Part shown: positions 8,652 to 17,474 of the stretch, piece after piece
Layout: each line of letters starts with the position of its first letter
Numbering within the stretch: position 1 is the stretch's first letter
DNA from: JAJFHI01 sp050633705
GTDB lineage: Bacteria > Pseudomonadota > Alphaproteobacteria > Rhizobiales > Hyphomicrobiaceae
DNA: 64,000 nt
Assembly: GCA_050633705.1 (NCBI GenBank)
Contig: JBOEGZ010000020.1
Coordinates: 62,001-126,000 of the forward strand
Reading direction: 5' to 3'
Notes under the pieces: model-generated
Seen by the model: only the letters and a program-made list of their open reading frames with translations
What the model was told of the DNA's origin: nothing
Databases searched by the model: none
Translations under genes and position numbers: made by a program

Positions 8652-9677
8652 GTGCTAGACCACACCGCACCTCAATCCAGCCCAACCTCCAACGCCTCTC
8701 AACAAGGCTTCATCGAGGATGTGCTCCCGACACTGCTGGCTTGGCGCCGAGAAAACATTGCCTCAGCCCTTGTTACGGTTGTCGGTGTTGATGGGTCATC
8801 TCCACGCCCCGTCGGCAGCCAAATGGCCGTCTCAATCGACGGGCGCTATGTCGGCCAAATTTCATCGGGCTGTGCGGAACTAGCTATTGTTGAAGAAGCG
8901 ATTTCTTGTCTCAAAAATGGTAAGAACCGGGTCATTCGTTACGGCAAAGGTTCGCCGTACCTGGACATCGTGCTACCGTGCGGGTCCGGTATCGACATCT
9001 TTTTCGATAGCCAGATTCCAACCACCACAATTGCCAATCTGACAACCAGTCTTGAGGCCCGGCAACCGGCAACACTCGAATTCGATCTCAAACAATTGTC
9101 GTGCCAAACTTCAGACTCCGTTGGTGGTGGACCAGATCAAGACCATCGCGCACTGGCAAATATGACATGGAGCGAAGGCGACACGGTCTACAAACGCTAT
9201 GCACCGCAGATCCGCCTGCTAACGATGGGTCGCGGTCACATTGTCGGTGCAATGGCACAACTTGGACAATACCTCGGCTATGAAACCCACGTTTTCGCAC
9301 CAGATATCGAGATCCTTAACGACACCGCCAAGGCTGGCGCTAAAACAACCAAGCATTTGACAACGCCGTCTGAGAAACTCACTGAACTTGAAGATCTGAG
9401 TGACCCATGGACTGCGGCTGTGTTGATGTTTCACGATCACGAATGGGAGCCGGCGCTTCTAAAAAAATTATTGGCGACGGAGTGTTTCTTTATTGGTGCG
9501 ATTGGCAGCAAACGCACGCATGCTCAACGTCTTGAAGCCCTCGAAGATATGGGCTGCACACCTCAACACCTCTCGCGCATCAAAGGACCCGTTGGTCTCG
9601 ATATCGGCGCGAAAAACCCGCTTGAAATTGCATTGTCAATTTCCGCTGAAATTCTCCAAAACATCCGACAAAACTAA
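8652..9677 (+). CDS. XdhC/CoxI family molybdenum-cofactor maturation protein
   Basis: XdhC proteins bind molybdopterin cofactor, protect it during sulfuration, and deliver it to xanthine-dehydrogenase-family enzymes in the cytoplasm before Tat export. The 341-residue protein has the N-terminal XdhC/CoxI domain (ALVTVVGVDGSSPRPVGSQM, then GQISSGCAE with a conserved Cys) and a C-terminal Rossmann-like XdhC domain (RLLTMGRGHIVGAMAQLG, later FFIGAIGSKRTHAQRLEAL). The start is GTG 8652; the overlapping ATG at 8650 is in another frame and stops at once. It follows the hydroxylase genes on the same strand after a 15-bp hairpin and is presumably the dedicated chaperone for that enzyme. Confidence 0.9.
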   Translation: MLDHTAPQSSPTSNASQQGFIEDVLPTLLAWRRENIASALVTVVGVDGSSPRPVGSQMAVSIDGRYVGQISSGCAELAIVEEAISCLKNGKNRVIRYGKGSPYLDIVLPCGSGIDIFFDSQIPTTTIANLTTSLEARQPATLEFDLKQLSCQTSDSVGGGPDQDHRALANMTWSEGDTVYKRYAPQIRLLTMGRGHIVGAMAQLGQYLGYETHVFAPDIEILNDTAKAGAKTTKHLTTPSEKLTELEDLSDPWTAAVLMFHDHEWEPALLKKLLATECFFIGAIGSKRTHAQRLEALEDMGCTPQHLSRIKGPVGLDIGAKNPLEIALSISAEILQNIRQN

Positions 9678-9985
9678 GTCGGCATCAACAATCCAGACCG
9701 TTTTGCAGCTCAAAATCCAATGCGTCGCGTAAGTTTCGTGTTTTAAGCATGGTGAATTTTGGCTCTCAAGGCGTCAAATCAGGGTGGCCAGAGGCCATCT
9801 TCTTCCATCCAGCGCGGGAGGTTGCAACGCGAGGTCTTGCCCGTTGGACGGTGATTGTTTGCGCAAACAGCCCGAATTCATCGTTAATGTGAGGCAAGAT
9901 CGGGAAAAATTCCTTCTCGGCGTCTGATATAATAGCTGGCGAAGGCAATGCCCCTCGCTCGTTTTTAGTTGGATGCCGTTTCGCC
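9678..9985. other. Intergenic region before the sensor kinase
   Basis: About 310 bases between xdhC and the histidine kinase, both rightward. No gene or clear terminator is recognised. The gap suggests that the two-component genes have their own promoter. Confidence 0.4.
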
Positions 9986-11419
9986 GTGACACTTCGATCA
10001 TCGCTCATCGCCACCATTGGCTTCGTCATGACTTTGACGCTCATTCTTGGCAGTCTGGCGATGTATGTTCGTGCCTATAGCAAAGTGGAAACAGAAATTT
10101 CGGCCGCTATTGAAGTTGCACAACGCGGCGCACAACACACAGTCGATACCTATACCTCACGCATCGATGCTTTGCGCCGCCTACCACGCCTAATCTCCAG
10201 CTTTGACGGACACCGACACGTTCTTGCAACATTCAATGGACACGTCAAAGAGGTGGCCGCAACTTCAAGGCCTCAGCGCATAAAGTCCCACGCACCAACC
10301 TGGTTTTCTTCTCTATTTTCAGATGCGGGAAAAAGCGTCGAAATCCAATTTCCAAAAACAATTGGCAACATCGGCACATTGACGCTCACATCTGATCCCA
10401 GAAACGAAGTCGAAGAAGTCTGGGATTATTTAACCGACTCGCTGTTCCTGCTTGCAACCTTATGTTTTGTCGTTCCCGTAATAATATATTGGCAGCTCAA
10501 TCATTCACTGCGTCCATTAGAAGAGCTCTCTCACCGCTTTACAGAGTTCGGCCCCGAACGCCGCCCCACACCAGTGCCAGAGCGTGGACCTCGCGAACTT
10601 CTTCAGGTTTACAAGGGCTTCAACCAAATGGTCAAAGGCCTGGCGACGGCTGAAGAAAAGAACCGCCGACTTAATGAACAACTGACCGATGTGCAGGAAG
10701 AAGAGCGCGCAGATCTTGCCCGCGACCTTCACGACGAAATCGGTCCGTTTCTTTTTGCTGTCGATGTTGATGCGTCATCAATTTCGCAATTACCGGGAAG
10801 CCAAGACGATAAGGCCGTTGCTAGTCGCATTGAATCAATTCGCGCTTCGGTCAAACACATGCAAGGTATCGTCAAGTCATTGTTGGGTCGCCTGCGCCCT
10901 GGGGTGCTTCTCGACCTCGGCCTTGCACCTGCCGTTGAAAACGTCGTCAATTTTTGGCAACAACGCCATCCGGAAATCTCAATCACGACATCGTTTCCAG
11001 GTGACGATTTGGGTGAACCGTTCAACAGCACGATTTATCGCATCATTCAGGAATCGCTTTCTAACGCCATTCGCCACGGCACCCCCACATCAATCAAGAT
11101 AGATGTCTCACTTGATGACGACGACCTCATTCATGTTTCGATCATCGACGACGGTGGCGGTATGGAACGTCTGGAGGGTGGACGAACGCCAGGCTTTGGC
11201 ATTCATGGTATGCGAGAACGCATTCAAAGCATGGGGGGCGTATTGGATGTGAAGAATTGGCGTGACGAGGAAAGCGATACATCACGTGGCGTGCGCGTTA
11301 AAGCCGTACTCGCCGCCAGTAACCTTGCGCCACCAATCGACACCCTCAACAGCCCGGAAACCTCGACACCATTAAGAGATATGGAATCTTTTCCAAAGCA
11401 ACACCAAAAAGTGAGCTGA
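9986..11419 (+). CDS. Sensor histidine kinase, LapD/MoxY-type periplasmic domain with HAMP and HisKA_3 (FlhS/MxaY-like)
   Basis: Membrane kinase of 477 residues. Membrane helices lie at about 8-28 and 152-172, with a periplasmic sensor of about 120 residues between them of the LapD/MoxY N-terminal type. A HAMP segment follows (172-225) and then a NarX-class dimerisation domain. The phospho-acceptor is His249 in RDLHDEIGP. The ATPase domain has an N box (ESLSNAIRH) and glycine boxes (DDGGGM, GFGIHGMRERI). The start appears to be GTG 9986. Relatives in Paracoccus (FlhS) and other methylotrophs (MoxY/MxaY) control methanol, formaldehyde or aldehyde oxidation genes. Here the kinase sits 67 bases before its response regulator and just after a molybdenum hydroxylase operon. 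The exact signal is not known. Confidence 0.85.
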   Translation: MTLRSSLIATIGFVMTLTLILGSLAMYVRAYSKVETEISAAIEVAQRGAQHTVDTYTSRIDALRRLPRLISSFDGHRHVLATFNGHVKEVAATSRPQRIKSHAPTWFSSLFSDAGKSVEIQFPKTIGNIGTLTLTSDPRNEVEEVWDYLTDSLFLLATLCFVVPVIIYWQLNHSLRPLEELSHRFTEFGPERRPTPVPERGPRELLQVYKGFNQMVKGLATAEEKNRRLNEQLTDVQEEERADLARDLHDEIGPFLFAVDVDASSISQLPGSQDDKAVASRIESIRASVKHMQGIVKSLLGRLRPGVLLDLGLAPAVENVVNFWQQRHPEISITTSFPGDDLGEPFNSTIYRIIQESLSNAIRHGTPTSIKIDVSLDDDDLIHVSIIDDGGGMERLEGGRTPGFGIHGMRERIQSMGGVLDVKNWRDEESDTSRGVRVKAVLAASNLAPPIDTLNSPETSTPLRDMESFPKQHQKVS

Positions 11420-11485
11420 CGGCCCGGAAAAAAAAGCTTCGAGAGATGCGTATTCAATTTGTCTGCGAATAAGGTTTAAAACTGC

Positions 11486-12103
11486 ATGAAAATATTATTG
11501 GTCGATGATCACGCAATTGTCCGCGAAGGTGTCCGACGCTTGTTGGCCACCAAGCCCGACGTCACAGTCGAGGAAGCCGAAGATGGGCTTAAGGCCATTG
11601 CAATGTTCAAGGCCAACCGACCGGACGTGTGTCTTGTTGACCTAAATCTCAGCGGTATCGCTGGCCTAGAGCTAATCCGCAGACTTTTAGCTGAAGATAA
11701 GAGCGCCAGAATAATTGTCTTCAGCATGCATGCAGAACCGATTTATGCCTCCCGTGCCTTGCGCCTTGGGGCACGCGGCTATGTAAGCAAAAGTGCTGCA
11801 GCAGAAGAACTCATGGCAGCGGTCGAAAAAGTCGCAAGCGGTGGCAGTTATGTCGAACGAGAATTGGCATCGGAACTGGCGGTTGGTCAGTATTCCGGTG
11901 ACGACCCACTGAATACTTTAACAGCCCGTGAAGTCGACATCCTGCGTATGCTCGGTGATGGCAAAAGCCTAACGGAAATCGCGAACGCCATGGGTGTATC
12001 CTATAAGACCATCGCCAATTCCTGCAGCTTGATCAAAGGCAAACTTGGCCTCGAGCGTACCGCCGACCTCATCCGCATATCCCTACAACTGCTCCACAAC
12101 TAG
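11486..12103 (+). CDS. NarL/FixJ-type response regulator (FlhR/MoxX-like)
   Basis: DNA-binding partner of the preceding kinase. The 205-residue protein has an N-terminal receiver domain with acidic residues D7-D8, phospho-acceptor Asp52 (CLVDLNLSG) and Lys102 (YVSKSA). A LuxR-type helix-turn-helix follows in residues 140-200 (LTAREVDILRMLGDGKSLTEIA). The recognition helix VSYKTIANSCSLIKGKL is like that of FlhR and MoxX. It is probably co-transcribed with the kinase. Likely targets are the adjacent molybdenum hydroxylase and perhaps the Fae homologue, by analogy with formaldehyde-responsive regulators; no binding site was identified. Confidence 0.88.
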   Translation: MKILLVDDHAIVREGVRRLLATKPDVTVEEAEDGLKAIAMFKANRPDVCLVDLNLSGIAGLELIRRLLAEDKSARIIVFSMHAEPIYASRALRLGARGYVSKSAAAEELMAAVEKVASGGSYVERELASELAVGQYSGDDPLNTLTAREVDILRMLGDGKSLTEIANAMGVSYKTIANSCSLIKGKLGLERTADLIRISLQLLHN

Positions 12104-12194
12104 CAGTTAAGCGAAAATATCGCGCCGTGAGCTCTTGTCTTCGAAAACAGGAAGAATTCCCATAGCCGCGCTGATTTATTTTTATGATAATCCT

Positions 12195-12336
12195 GTTGCG
12201 TTCGGATCAATTGGCCCGAAACACTTGGCAATTGCACCTCCCTGACCAATTGCCTTGATGTCGATGCACCAAAGATCTCTCTGCATCCTCTTTTGAAACC
12301 TTATTTACCCATCTCCTGTTATGGAGATGGGTTTTT
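12195..12336 (+). ncRNA. Candidate small RNA with CCUCC loops and intrinsic terminator
   Basis: Three hairpins stand in a row in the 480-base gap between two genes. Hairpin 1 has arms 12227-12234 (GGCAATTG) and 12247-12254, with a 12-base loop that contains CCTCC. Hairpin 2 has arms 12263-12268 (GATGCA) and 12282-12287, and CCTC follows it directly. Hairpin 3 is a strong terminator. The pyrimidine-rich CCUCC segments are complementary to Shine-Dalgarno sequences, as in several alphaproteobacterial trans-acting sRNAs (AbcR/alpha-r14 type). A TATGAT at 12183-12188 could be a -10 box, but no good -35 is at the right distance. It is placed too far (about 90 bases) from the response-regulator stop to be only its terminator. 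The 5' end is a guess. Confidence 0.5.
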
Positions 12337-12340
12337 CTTT
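12307..12340 (+). terminator. Rho-independent terminator
   Basis: A 10-bp perfect stem (12307-12316 ACCCATCTCC and 12323-12332), 6-base loop, followed directly by TTTTTCTTT on the plus strand. It ends either the candidate small RNA or the kinase/regulator transcript. Confidence 0.9.
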
Positions 12341-12583
12341 TGCAAAACACGACTGACCCGTTCGCTGACCAAATCTCGTTCGGGCAACCTCCTCAACGGC
12401 TGGCGATGCTAGTGCCGCATCACACCACCGACACCGGTAATGCCACGACACAACATCGCCACCCACCTTCTCAGTTGGTGCGTGATTAAGATCTGCAGAC
12501 AACCGAGACAAAGCTGTTATTGCGAATATGCCGGATAGCCACCCAGCAAAACATACGAGGAAATCGAAAATGCCAGGACGTCA

Positions 12584-13963
12584 TCAAGGTGTCAGTACAG
12601 CAGCGGCGGCTGGATCGATTTGGTCATCAGGGTCTTGCACGCCTGCAACCATTGGTGATGACCCATCTTGTTGGTAGATGTCTGCCCGAAACTGAACAAC
12701 GCTACCAGGTTCGCCCCACGCAGTTATATATGTAAAGTAAACCGGAACCGGACGGGTTAATTTAAGATCGAGTGGAACACCTTGCTCAAGCACTTCCTGA
12801 ACACGACCAGGACGATCCCAACCCTGCTCATATTTATTGATCCAGGCGACGAGATCGAACACACCCTGAACGCGAACACACCCAGCGCTATAAGCTCGCA
12901 AGCTTGAGTTAAACAGGTTCTGCATCGGTGTATCATGCATGTAAACGTTATGTTCGTTGAACATATCGATACGCACCAAGCCTAACGCATTCTGCGGTCC
13001 CGGATCTTGCCGGAATTTTACCTTTTCAAAGTCAGCTTGCTCCCAGTCCACATCTCGCGGATCAATTTCGGGACCACTGTAACCGTCAACGACGCGAATT
13101 TTTTCCTTCGTCAAGTAATCGGGCTCTTTTTTCAGACGAGGAACGAGGTCCTTGCGCGCGATGCTAATCGGCACATGCCAATAAGGGAAAAAATTTACGC
13201 CTGTAACTGTGGCTCTCAGTGATGGTGTTTCACGCGTCGGGCGCCCCGCAATGACACGGTGACGTTGGGCAACTTCATAGCGTTCGACGGCTTCAAGCTG
13301 AAAGGCAGGGACATTCACAAGGATGTAGCGCTCTTCAATACTCTGATTGGCAAGGCTTGTGATCCGGCGAAGGTTCAAACGGAGTTGGGCGAGACGTTCC
13401 TCGGCTGTGACATTCAAAGCGGCAAACGTGGCGCGTTGCACGCGCCCTGTCACACGCAAACCATGTCGGCGCTGAAACCGCTTTACACCTGCTTCAATAT
13501 ACTCATCAAAGCTCGTATCTTCATAATTTGACCGGCGCCGTTGCATGTCACCTGTCGCCCGCAAGCGTGCACGCAGTAGCGGAACGCGTTCATCGTAGTC
13601 GCCAAGTCGCATCATCCGCCCGGCCGGAACTTTGCGCCATCCACCTGCGGCTGCAATTTTTCGATAACGCTCAACTGCCGCGTTGGTCGCCATCACAACT
13701 TCATCGCTACGCCATGGAATTGTGTTCGGACGCAAATCGTTTGGTGGTTTTCTTGTTTTCTTTCGACGTTGAACAGGTCGGGTATTTGTGTTGCCCTGAT
13801 GTCCGAAGGCGTTCATAAAATCTAACATCGTGCCACTCGTCTGCGCCTTGACATCAACCACAGGGGCAACAATCAGACCCGCTGTTAGAACAAGCGCTGC
13901 TGCCAAAACTGGACGATAAATGTTGCTCCACTTAGAAGCCAAACAGGTCGGCACAAAAGACAT
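12584..13963 (-). CDS. L,D-transpeptidase (YcbB/LdtD-like) with peptidoglycan-binding domain
   Basis: Exported enzyme that makes 3-3 cross-links in peptidoglycan or attaches proteins to it. The 459 residues contain an N-terminal signal or anchor (about 16-38), a basic linker, and a peptidoglycan-binding module (about 115-190, with VPLLRARLRATGD and VKRFQRRHGLRVTGRV). The YkuD catalytic domain (about 212-420) carries the signature H343 in VYMHDTPMQ and S359-A-G-C362-V-R, where Cys362 is the nucleophile. ATG 13963 is preceded by GAAAGG. A second paralogue lies at 23186-24469. The domain order matches alphaproteobacterial LdtP/YcbB relatives. Expression probably starts in the 250-base gap upstream. 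Confidence 0.92.
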   Translation of the reverse strand: MSFVPTCLASKWSNIYRPVLAAALVLTAGLIVAPVVDVKAQTSGTMLDFMNAFGHQGNTNTRPVQRRKKTRKPPNDLRPNTIPWRSDEVVMATNAAVERYRKIAAAGGWRKVPAGRMMRLGDYDERVPLLRARLRATGDMQRRRSNYEDTSFDEYIEAGVKRFQRRHGLRVTGRVQRATFAALNVTAEERLAQLRLNLRRITSLANQSIEERYILVNVPAFQLEAVERYEVAQRHRVIAGRPTRETPSLRATVTGVNFFPYWHVPISIARKDLVPRLKKEPDYLTKEKIRVVDGYSGPEIDPRDVDWEQADFEKVKFRQDPGPQNALGLVRIDMFNEHNVYMHDTPMQNLFNSSLRAYSAGCVRVQGVFDLVAWINKYEQGWDRPGRVQEVLEQGVPLDLKLTRPVPVYFTYITAWGEPGSVVQFRADIYQQDGSSPMVAGVQDPDDQIDPAAAAVLTP

Positions 13964-14213
13964 TTCAACCTTTCAAGTTTTCGATTGTCAGATTACTGTT
14001 GGAGCGATCAATTTCCACTCAAACGAATGATCATCTCTAGCGCTTACCACCGTCAACAGGCATATGGCCAAACAAAGACGCGTGAACACTTCAGGCTGTC
14101 ATATACTTCCAAAAACTCCAGCTCTGTTGCGAGTATACAGCACGCTTCATGTGTTGCAGCCACTCCTTGAGCGGTTTAACACTGCGGAAGGGAAAAACAG
14201 AATTTGCTGGGAC

Positions 14214-15245
14214 TTAAGAGTTCACATCAAATTGATTCGAAAAGTGGTCCCAACCCGATTGCGTGACAGAAACATTTTGACCCAGTGCGTCAATAAATTG
14301 AACTCCCTCTTCGATCGGGCGTATTTGCCCGATCATCGTGATCTCTACGCCAGCTTTTGCAGCGACGGATTTAAGCGCGTCATGTTTTTCGGGCGCCACA
14401 CACCCCAGCACGACGTAGTCTTCACCACCTGTTGCCAAATCAACGTACGATATATTACCTGTGCTCATAACCGTCCGTGCCGCATCAGAAACCGGCATCT
14501 GAGCCAGGTCCAATCGCCCGCCACACTTGCTAGCAGCGCACAAATGACCAAAATCCTTCAGCAGCCCATCTGAAACGTCCATTGCCGCCGAAACATGACC
14601 GGGCAAAATATCAGCAACATTGAGTACGGGCTGAGGGCGACGATACCTCGCGACCAATGCAGAAATCTGTGTCGGGCCTAAACCACTGCTCATTTTCGAG
14701 TTTTCGCCACGCGCCAATCGAAGGCCAAGCGTCGCGTCGCCGATAGGGCCGGTCACGAAGACAATATCACCTGGCTTGGCACCGTTGCGGCGAACCATCT
14801 GACCTTTGGCAACCGTCGCGACCATCGTTATCGAAACGGAAAGGGGGCCTGTCGTTTTATCGGTGTCTCCGCCGGTCAGATGACAACCGTATTGAAACTG
14901 TGCGGAACGCAAACCAGCGGCAAATGCCTGTAGCCAACTTTGTGACGGCTGCGACGGAAACGACAGGTTCATCAGATAAACGAGCGGACGTGCGCCTTTG
15001 GAGACAACGTCTGAAACATTTACAGCAATGGCCTTTGCTCCGATGGAGGCTGGGTCTTCGTCAGCCAAAAAATGTATGCCTTCAATAACCGCATCGGTGC
15101 TGAGAATCAGATCTTGCCCATCAGGAGGCGTAAGGCTCGCGCAGTCGTCTGTTAGACCATAGGCACCTGGCGCACCTGCCGTTAATGGCGCGAAGTACGT
15201 CTGAATCAAATTCGCCTCCCCCAAAGTCTTGTGGAGGTTAGCCAT
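14214..15245 (-). CDS. thiL: Thiamine-monophosphate kinase
   Basis: Cytoplasmic kinase that phosphorylates thiamine monophosphate to thiamine diphosphate with ATP, the last step of cofactor synthesis. The 343 residues show the ThiL pattern: an early Mg-binding aspartate pair (GLTDDCASL), LSTDAVIEGIHF, the glycine-rich HLTGGDTDKTTGPLSVSITM with further metal-binding Asp, and AAMDVSDGLLKDFGHL. It has the usual family length. Its start overlaps the nusB stop by 8 bases, so it is translated as the last gene of the riboflavin-nusB block. ThiL next to nusB and ribH is a common order in Proteobacteria. Confidence 0.95.
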   Translation of the reverse strand: MANLHKTLGEANLIQTYFAPLTAGAPGAYGLTDDCASLTPPDGQDLILSTDAVIEGIHFLADEDPASIGAKAIAVNVSDVVSKGARPLVYLMNLSFPSQPSQSWLQAFAAGLRSAQFQYGCHLTGGDTDKTTGPLSVSITMVATVAKGQMVRRNGAKPGDIVFVTGPIGDATLGLRLARGENSKMSSGLGPTQISALVARYRRPQPVLNVADILPGHVSAAMDVSDGLLKDFGHLCAASKCGGRLDLAQMPVSDAARTVMSTGNISYVDLATGGEDYVVLGCVAPEKHDALKSVAAKAGVEITMIGQIRPIEEGVQFIDALGQNVSVTQSGWDHFSNQFDVNS

Positions 15246-15756
15246 TTACCGCTCCTGGAGGCTTATCGTGGAATTCGCTCTCGCGCACGCGCCGAGCAAT
15301 GCGGTCTAGAACACCATTCACCACCTTGGGTTCTTCACCATCAAAAAACGCATGCGCAACTTCAATATATTCATTGATGACCACACGAGCTGGAACATCT
15401 GGCCGTTCGAGAAGTTCGAAAGAGCCCGCGCGAAGGATTGCACGAAGAATGGAATCTACTCTGACCAATCGCCAACCTTTTGCCAGCTGATTATCAATGT
15501 CAGGATCAATATCCCTCTGCAGTCGAACAACACCCCTGAGAATTTCTGCAAAGAAAACCGGATCGGCGCCCTTTATGGGATTGTCATCGTCCCCACCTTG
15601 AAACCGATGCGCGACAAACTCTTCGATGACGGCATTGAGATCTGTTTTTACAAGATCCATTTGATAAAGGGCCTGCACCGCCCCTGTCCGCGACGCACTT
15701 CGGTTCGGTTTCGTTCGAGAACCGGTCGGCTTATTCGATGGTCCTTGCTCGCTCAT
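15238..15756 (-). CDS. nusB: Transcription antitermination factor NusB
   Basis: RNA-binding helical protein which, with NusE (S10), forms the antitermination complex on boxA of rRNA operons. The 172-residue product starts MSEQGPSNK at ATG 15756, overlapping the ribH stop in an ATGA arrangement. Key family segments are RTGAVQALYQMDL near residue 25, the central helices, and the C-terminal VDSILRAILRAGSFEL, VINEYIEVAHAFFDGEEPKVVNGVLDRIA. A longer frame upstream is only the shadow of ribH. A disordered, basic N-terminal 20 residues precede the core. It lies between ribH and thiL. Confidence 0.95.
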   Translation of the reverse strand: MSEQGPSNKPTGSRTKPNRSASRTGAVQALYQMDLVKTDLNAVIEEFVAHRFQGGDDDNPIKGADPVFFAEILRGVVRLQRDIDPDIDNQLAKGWRLVRVDSILRAILRAGSFELLERPDVPARVVINEYIEVAHAFFDGEEPKVVNGVLDRIARRVRESEFHDKPPGAVNG

Positions 15757-16280
15757 AACGCTGAACCTGCAAAAGCGCGGCTCAAGGCAATCAACTGCAA
15801 ACATGCTTGTGCGGCATCCCCACCCTTGCCATTCACGCCCGCTGTGGCGCGCGCGATCGCTTGTTCGTGCGTATCGACCGTCAAAATTGCGTTGCCAACT
15901 GGAATTTCCTCCGTTGTCGCAAGTTCCATCAACCAATGGTTCGCATTGTTGCAAACAATGTCATAATGCGACGTCTCACCGCGAATGACACACCCCAAAG
16001 CAACAACACCGTCAAAATTATTGTCGCCGTCCTCTTCGGCAAGAATGCCGATGCGTTCCGCTTTTACCGCAGCCCCCAGAGCCTGTGGGATCTCAAGGGC
16101 GCCAGGGACTTGCACCCGCTCATAGGTCGCCCCAGCCGCCTTTAATTCTGCAATCGCACCAGCAATCAGCAATTTGGCGACATCATCGTAATACGGTGCT
16201 TCGATAATCAGCACATGCGCACCATCAGCACCTTTTGGAGCCGACATGCCAACAGCGCGTCTTTGGTCTTCTCTTCTCAT
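15753..16280 (-). CDS. ribH: 6,7-dimethyl-8-ribityllumazine synthase
   Basis: Joins 5-amino-6-ribitylaminouracil with 3,4-dihydroxy-2-butanone 4-phosphate to form lumazine, the penultimate step of riboflavin synthesis; the protein forms large cytoplasmic shells. The 175-residue protein has the substrate-binding VPGALEIPQAL and the catalytic region GCVIRGETSHYDIVC with its conserved His, then PVGNAILT. An insert EEDGDNNFDG is seen before the catalytic strand. About 18 residues precede the core; MSAPKG at residue 12 is an alternative start. The next gene nusB overlaps by four bases. Confidence 0.95.
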   Translation of the reverse strand: MRREDQRRAVGMSAPKGADGAHVLIIEAPYYDDVAKLLIAGAIAELKAAGATYERVQVPGALEIPQALGAAVKAERIGILAEEDGDNNFDGVVALGCVIRGETSHYDIVCNNANHWLMELATTEEIPVGNAILTVDTHEQAIARATAGVNGKGGDAAQACLQLIALSRAFAGSAL

Positions 16281-16313
16281 TGTACTTTCTTTTTAATCGT
16301 TTGGTTTTGGTCG

Positions 16314-17474
16314 TTAGCCAATGCTTCGCGTTCCAGATACCTGTAAGCCAAACCCATCAAGACCAACATAAACATGGGCCGGTGAATTGGTCAGAAGTAT
16401 CATGTTGTTGACACCAAGGTCGCGCAATATCTGTGATCCGACACCGATTTCGACCTGGCGACGATTGGCGCTATCATCAACTTCAGTTTGCTTGTTGTGG
16501 CGCTCTCCGATCCAACGCGACAAGTTCTGCGGGCTGAGATCTTGAACGAGAATGAGTACGCCACGGCCTTCTTCGTCGATCGCCTTCAAGCTCGCTTCAA
16601 CAACTGAGCTTGCCGTTGCATCAACCGGCACGTCAATACCAAGCAAATCTTTGAACGGGCTCATGGCGTGGACACGGACCAACACAGGTTCAGGGCCTGA
16701 GATATTGCCCTTAACTAACGCCAAATGTTCGCCCGGCTCGACCGTTGTTTCATAAACATGCATGTCCAAGGCGCCGCCAAATGCACTTTCGATCGGCATT
16801 TGCTTTACGCGACGAACGATTTCCTCGTTCTTCAATCGGTAGGCAATTAAATCTTCAATCGTGCCAATCTTCAACCCGTGCTCTTTGGCAAACGAGACAA
16901 GGTCGGGCATGCGTGCCATCGTGCCGTCATCGTTCATGATTTCGCAGATCACCGCTGCCGGCAACAAACCTGCCAAACGCGCCAAATCAACAGATGCCTC
17001 TGTGTGTCCGGCTCTGACCAACACGCCGCCATCGCGCGCCACGAGCGGAAATACATGACCTGGTGAAACGATGTCATCCGCTGACTTTGTCGTGCCGATC
17101 GCTGTGGCAATTGTGTGTGCGCGGTCGTGTGCCGAGATTCCCGTGGTGATACCATCTTTGGCCTCGATCGACTGTGTGAAAGCCGTACGGTTGCGCGATG
17201 CATTGGCGCGCACCATCTGTTCGAGACCCAGATGCTCTGATCGTTCCTTTGTCAATGTCAAACAAATGAGACCGCGACCGTGCTTGGCCATAAAGTTGAC
17301 GACGTCTGGCGTCGCCATCTGCGCAGGTGCGACAAGATCTCCTTCGTTCTCGCGATCTTCGGCATCGACGAGAACCACCATACGTCCATTGCGCATGTCC
17401 GCAAGAATGTCCTCAATCGAAGACAGTGCCTCAGCAAAACCTGGCTCGTCGACATGTGTTTGGCCGCTAGTCAC
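16314..17474 (-). CDS. ribB: 3,4-dihydroxy-2-butanone 4-phosphate synthase fused to degenerate GTP cyclohydrolase II domain (RibBX)
   Basis: The N-terminal domain (about 1-210) converts ribulose 5-phosphate to the four-carbon precursor of riboflavin. It carries the RibB metal and substrate residues in VVLVDAEDRENEGDLV, RNRTAFTQSIEAKDGITTGIS, and GHTEASVDLARLAGL. The C-terminal domain (about 215-386) has the GTP cyclohydrolase II fold remains but lacks the three zinc cysteines and the catalytic region; where GCHII has a CDCG-type motif, this protein reads DATASSVVEASL. This matches the RibBX variant described in Proteobacteria, in which RibA activity comes from another gene. None is in the window. 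The GTG start overlaps the ribE stop (GTGA), so the two are coupled. Confidence 0.92.
   Translation of the reverse strand: MTSGQTHVDEPGFAEALSSIEDILADMRNGRMVVLVDAEDRENEGDLVAPAQMATPDVVNFMAKHGRGLICLTLTKERSEHLGLEQMVRANASRNRTAFTQSIEAKDGITTGISAHDRAHTIATAIGTTKSADDIVSPGHVFPLVARDGGVLVRAGHTEASVDLARLAGLLPAAVICEIMNDDGTMARMPDLVSFAKEHGLKIGTIEDLIAYRLKNEEIVRRVKQMPIESAFGGALDMHVYETTVEPGEHLALVKGNISGPEPVLVRVHAMSPFKDLLGIDVPVDATASSVVEASLKAIDEEGRGVLILVQDLSPQNLSRWIGERHNKQTEVDDSANRRQVEIGVGSQILRDLGVNNMILLTNSPAHVYVGLDGFGLQVSGTRSIG

Noticed and set aside
12305..12511. Leftward 68-codon frame in the gap after the response regulator
   Set aside because: It overlaps a strong intrinsic terminator and has no family features.
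15238..15954. Longer start for nusB (66 extra codons upstream)
   Set aside because: The extra part is the shadow of ribH in another frame; ATG 15756 overlaps the ribH stop in the usual way.
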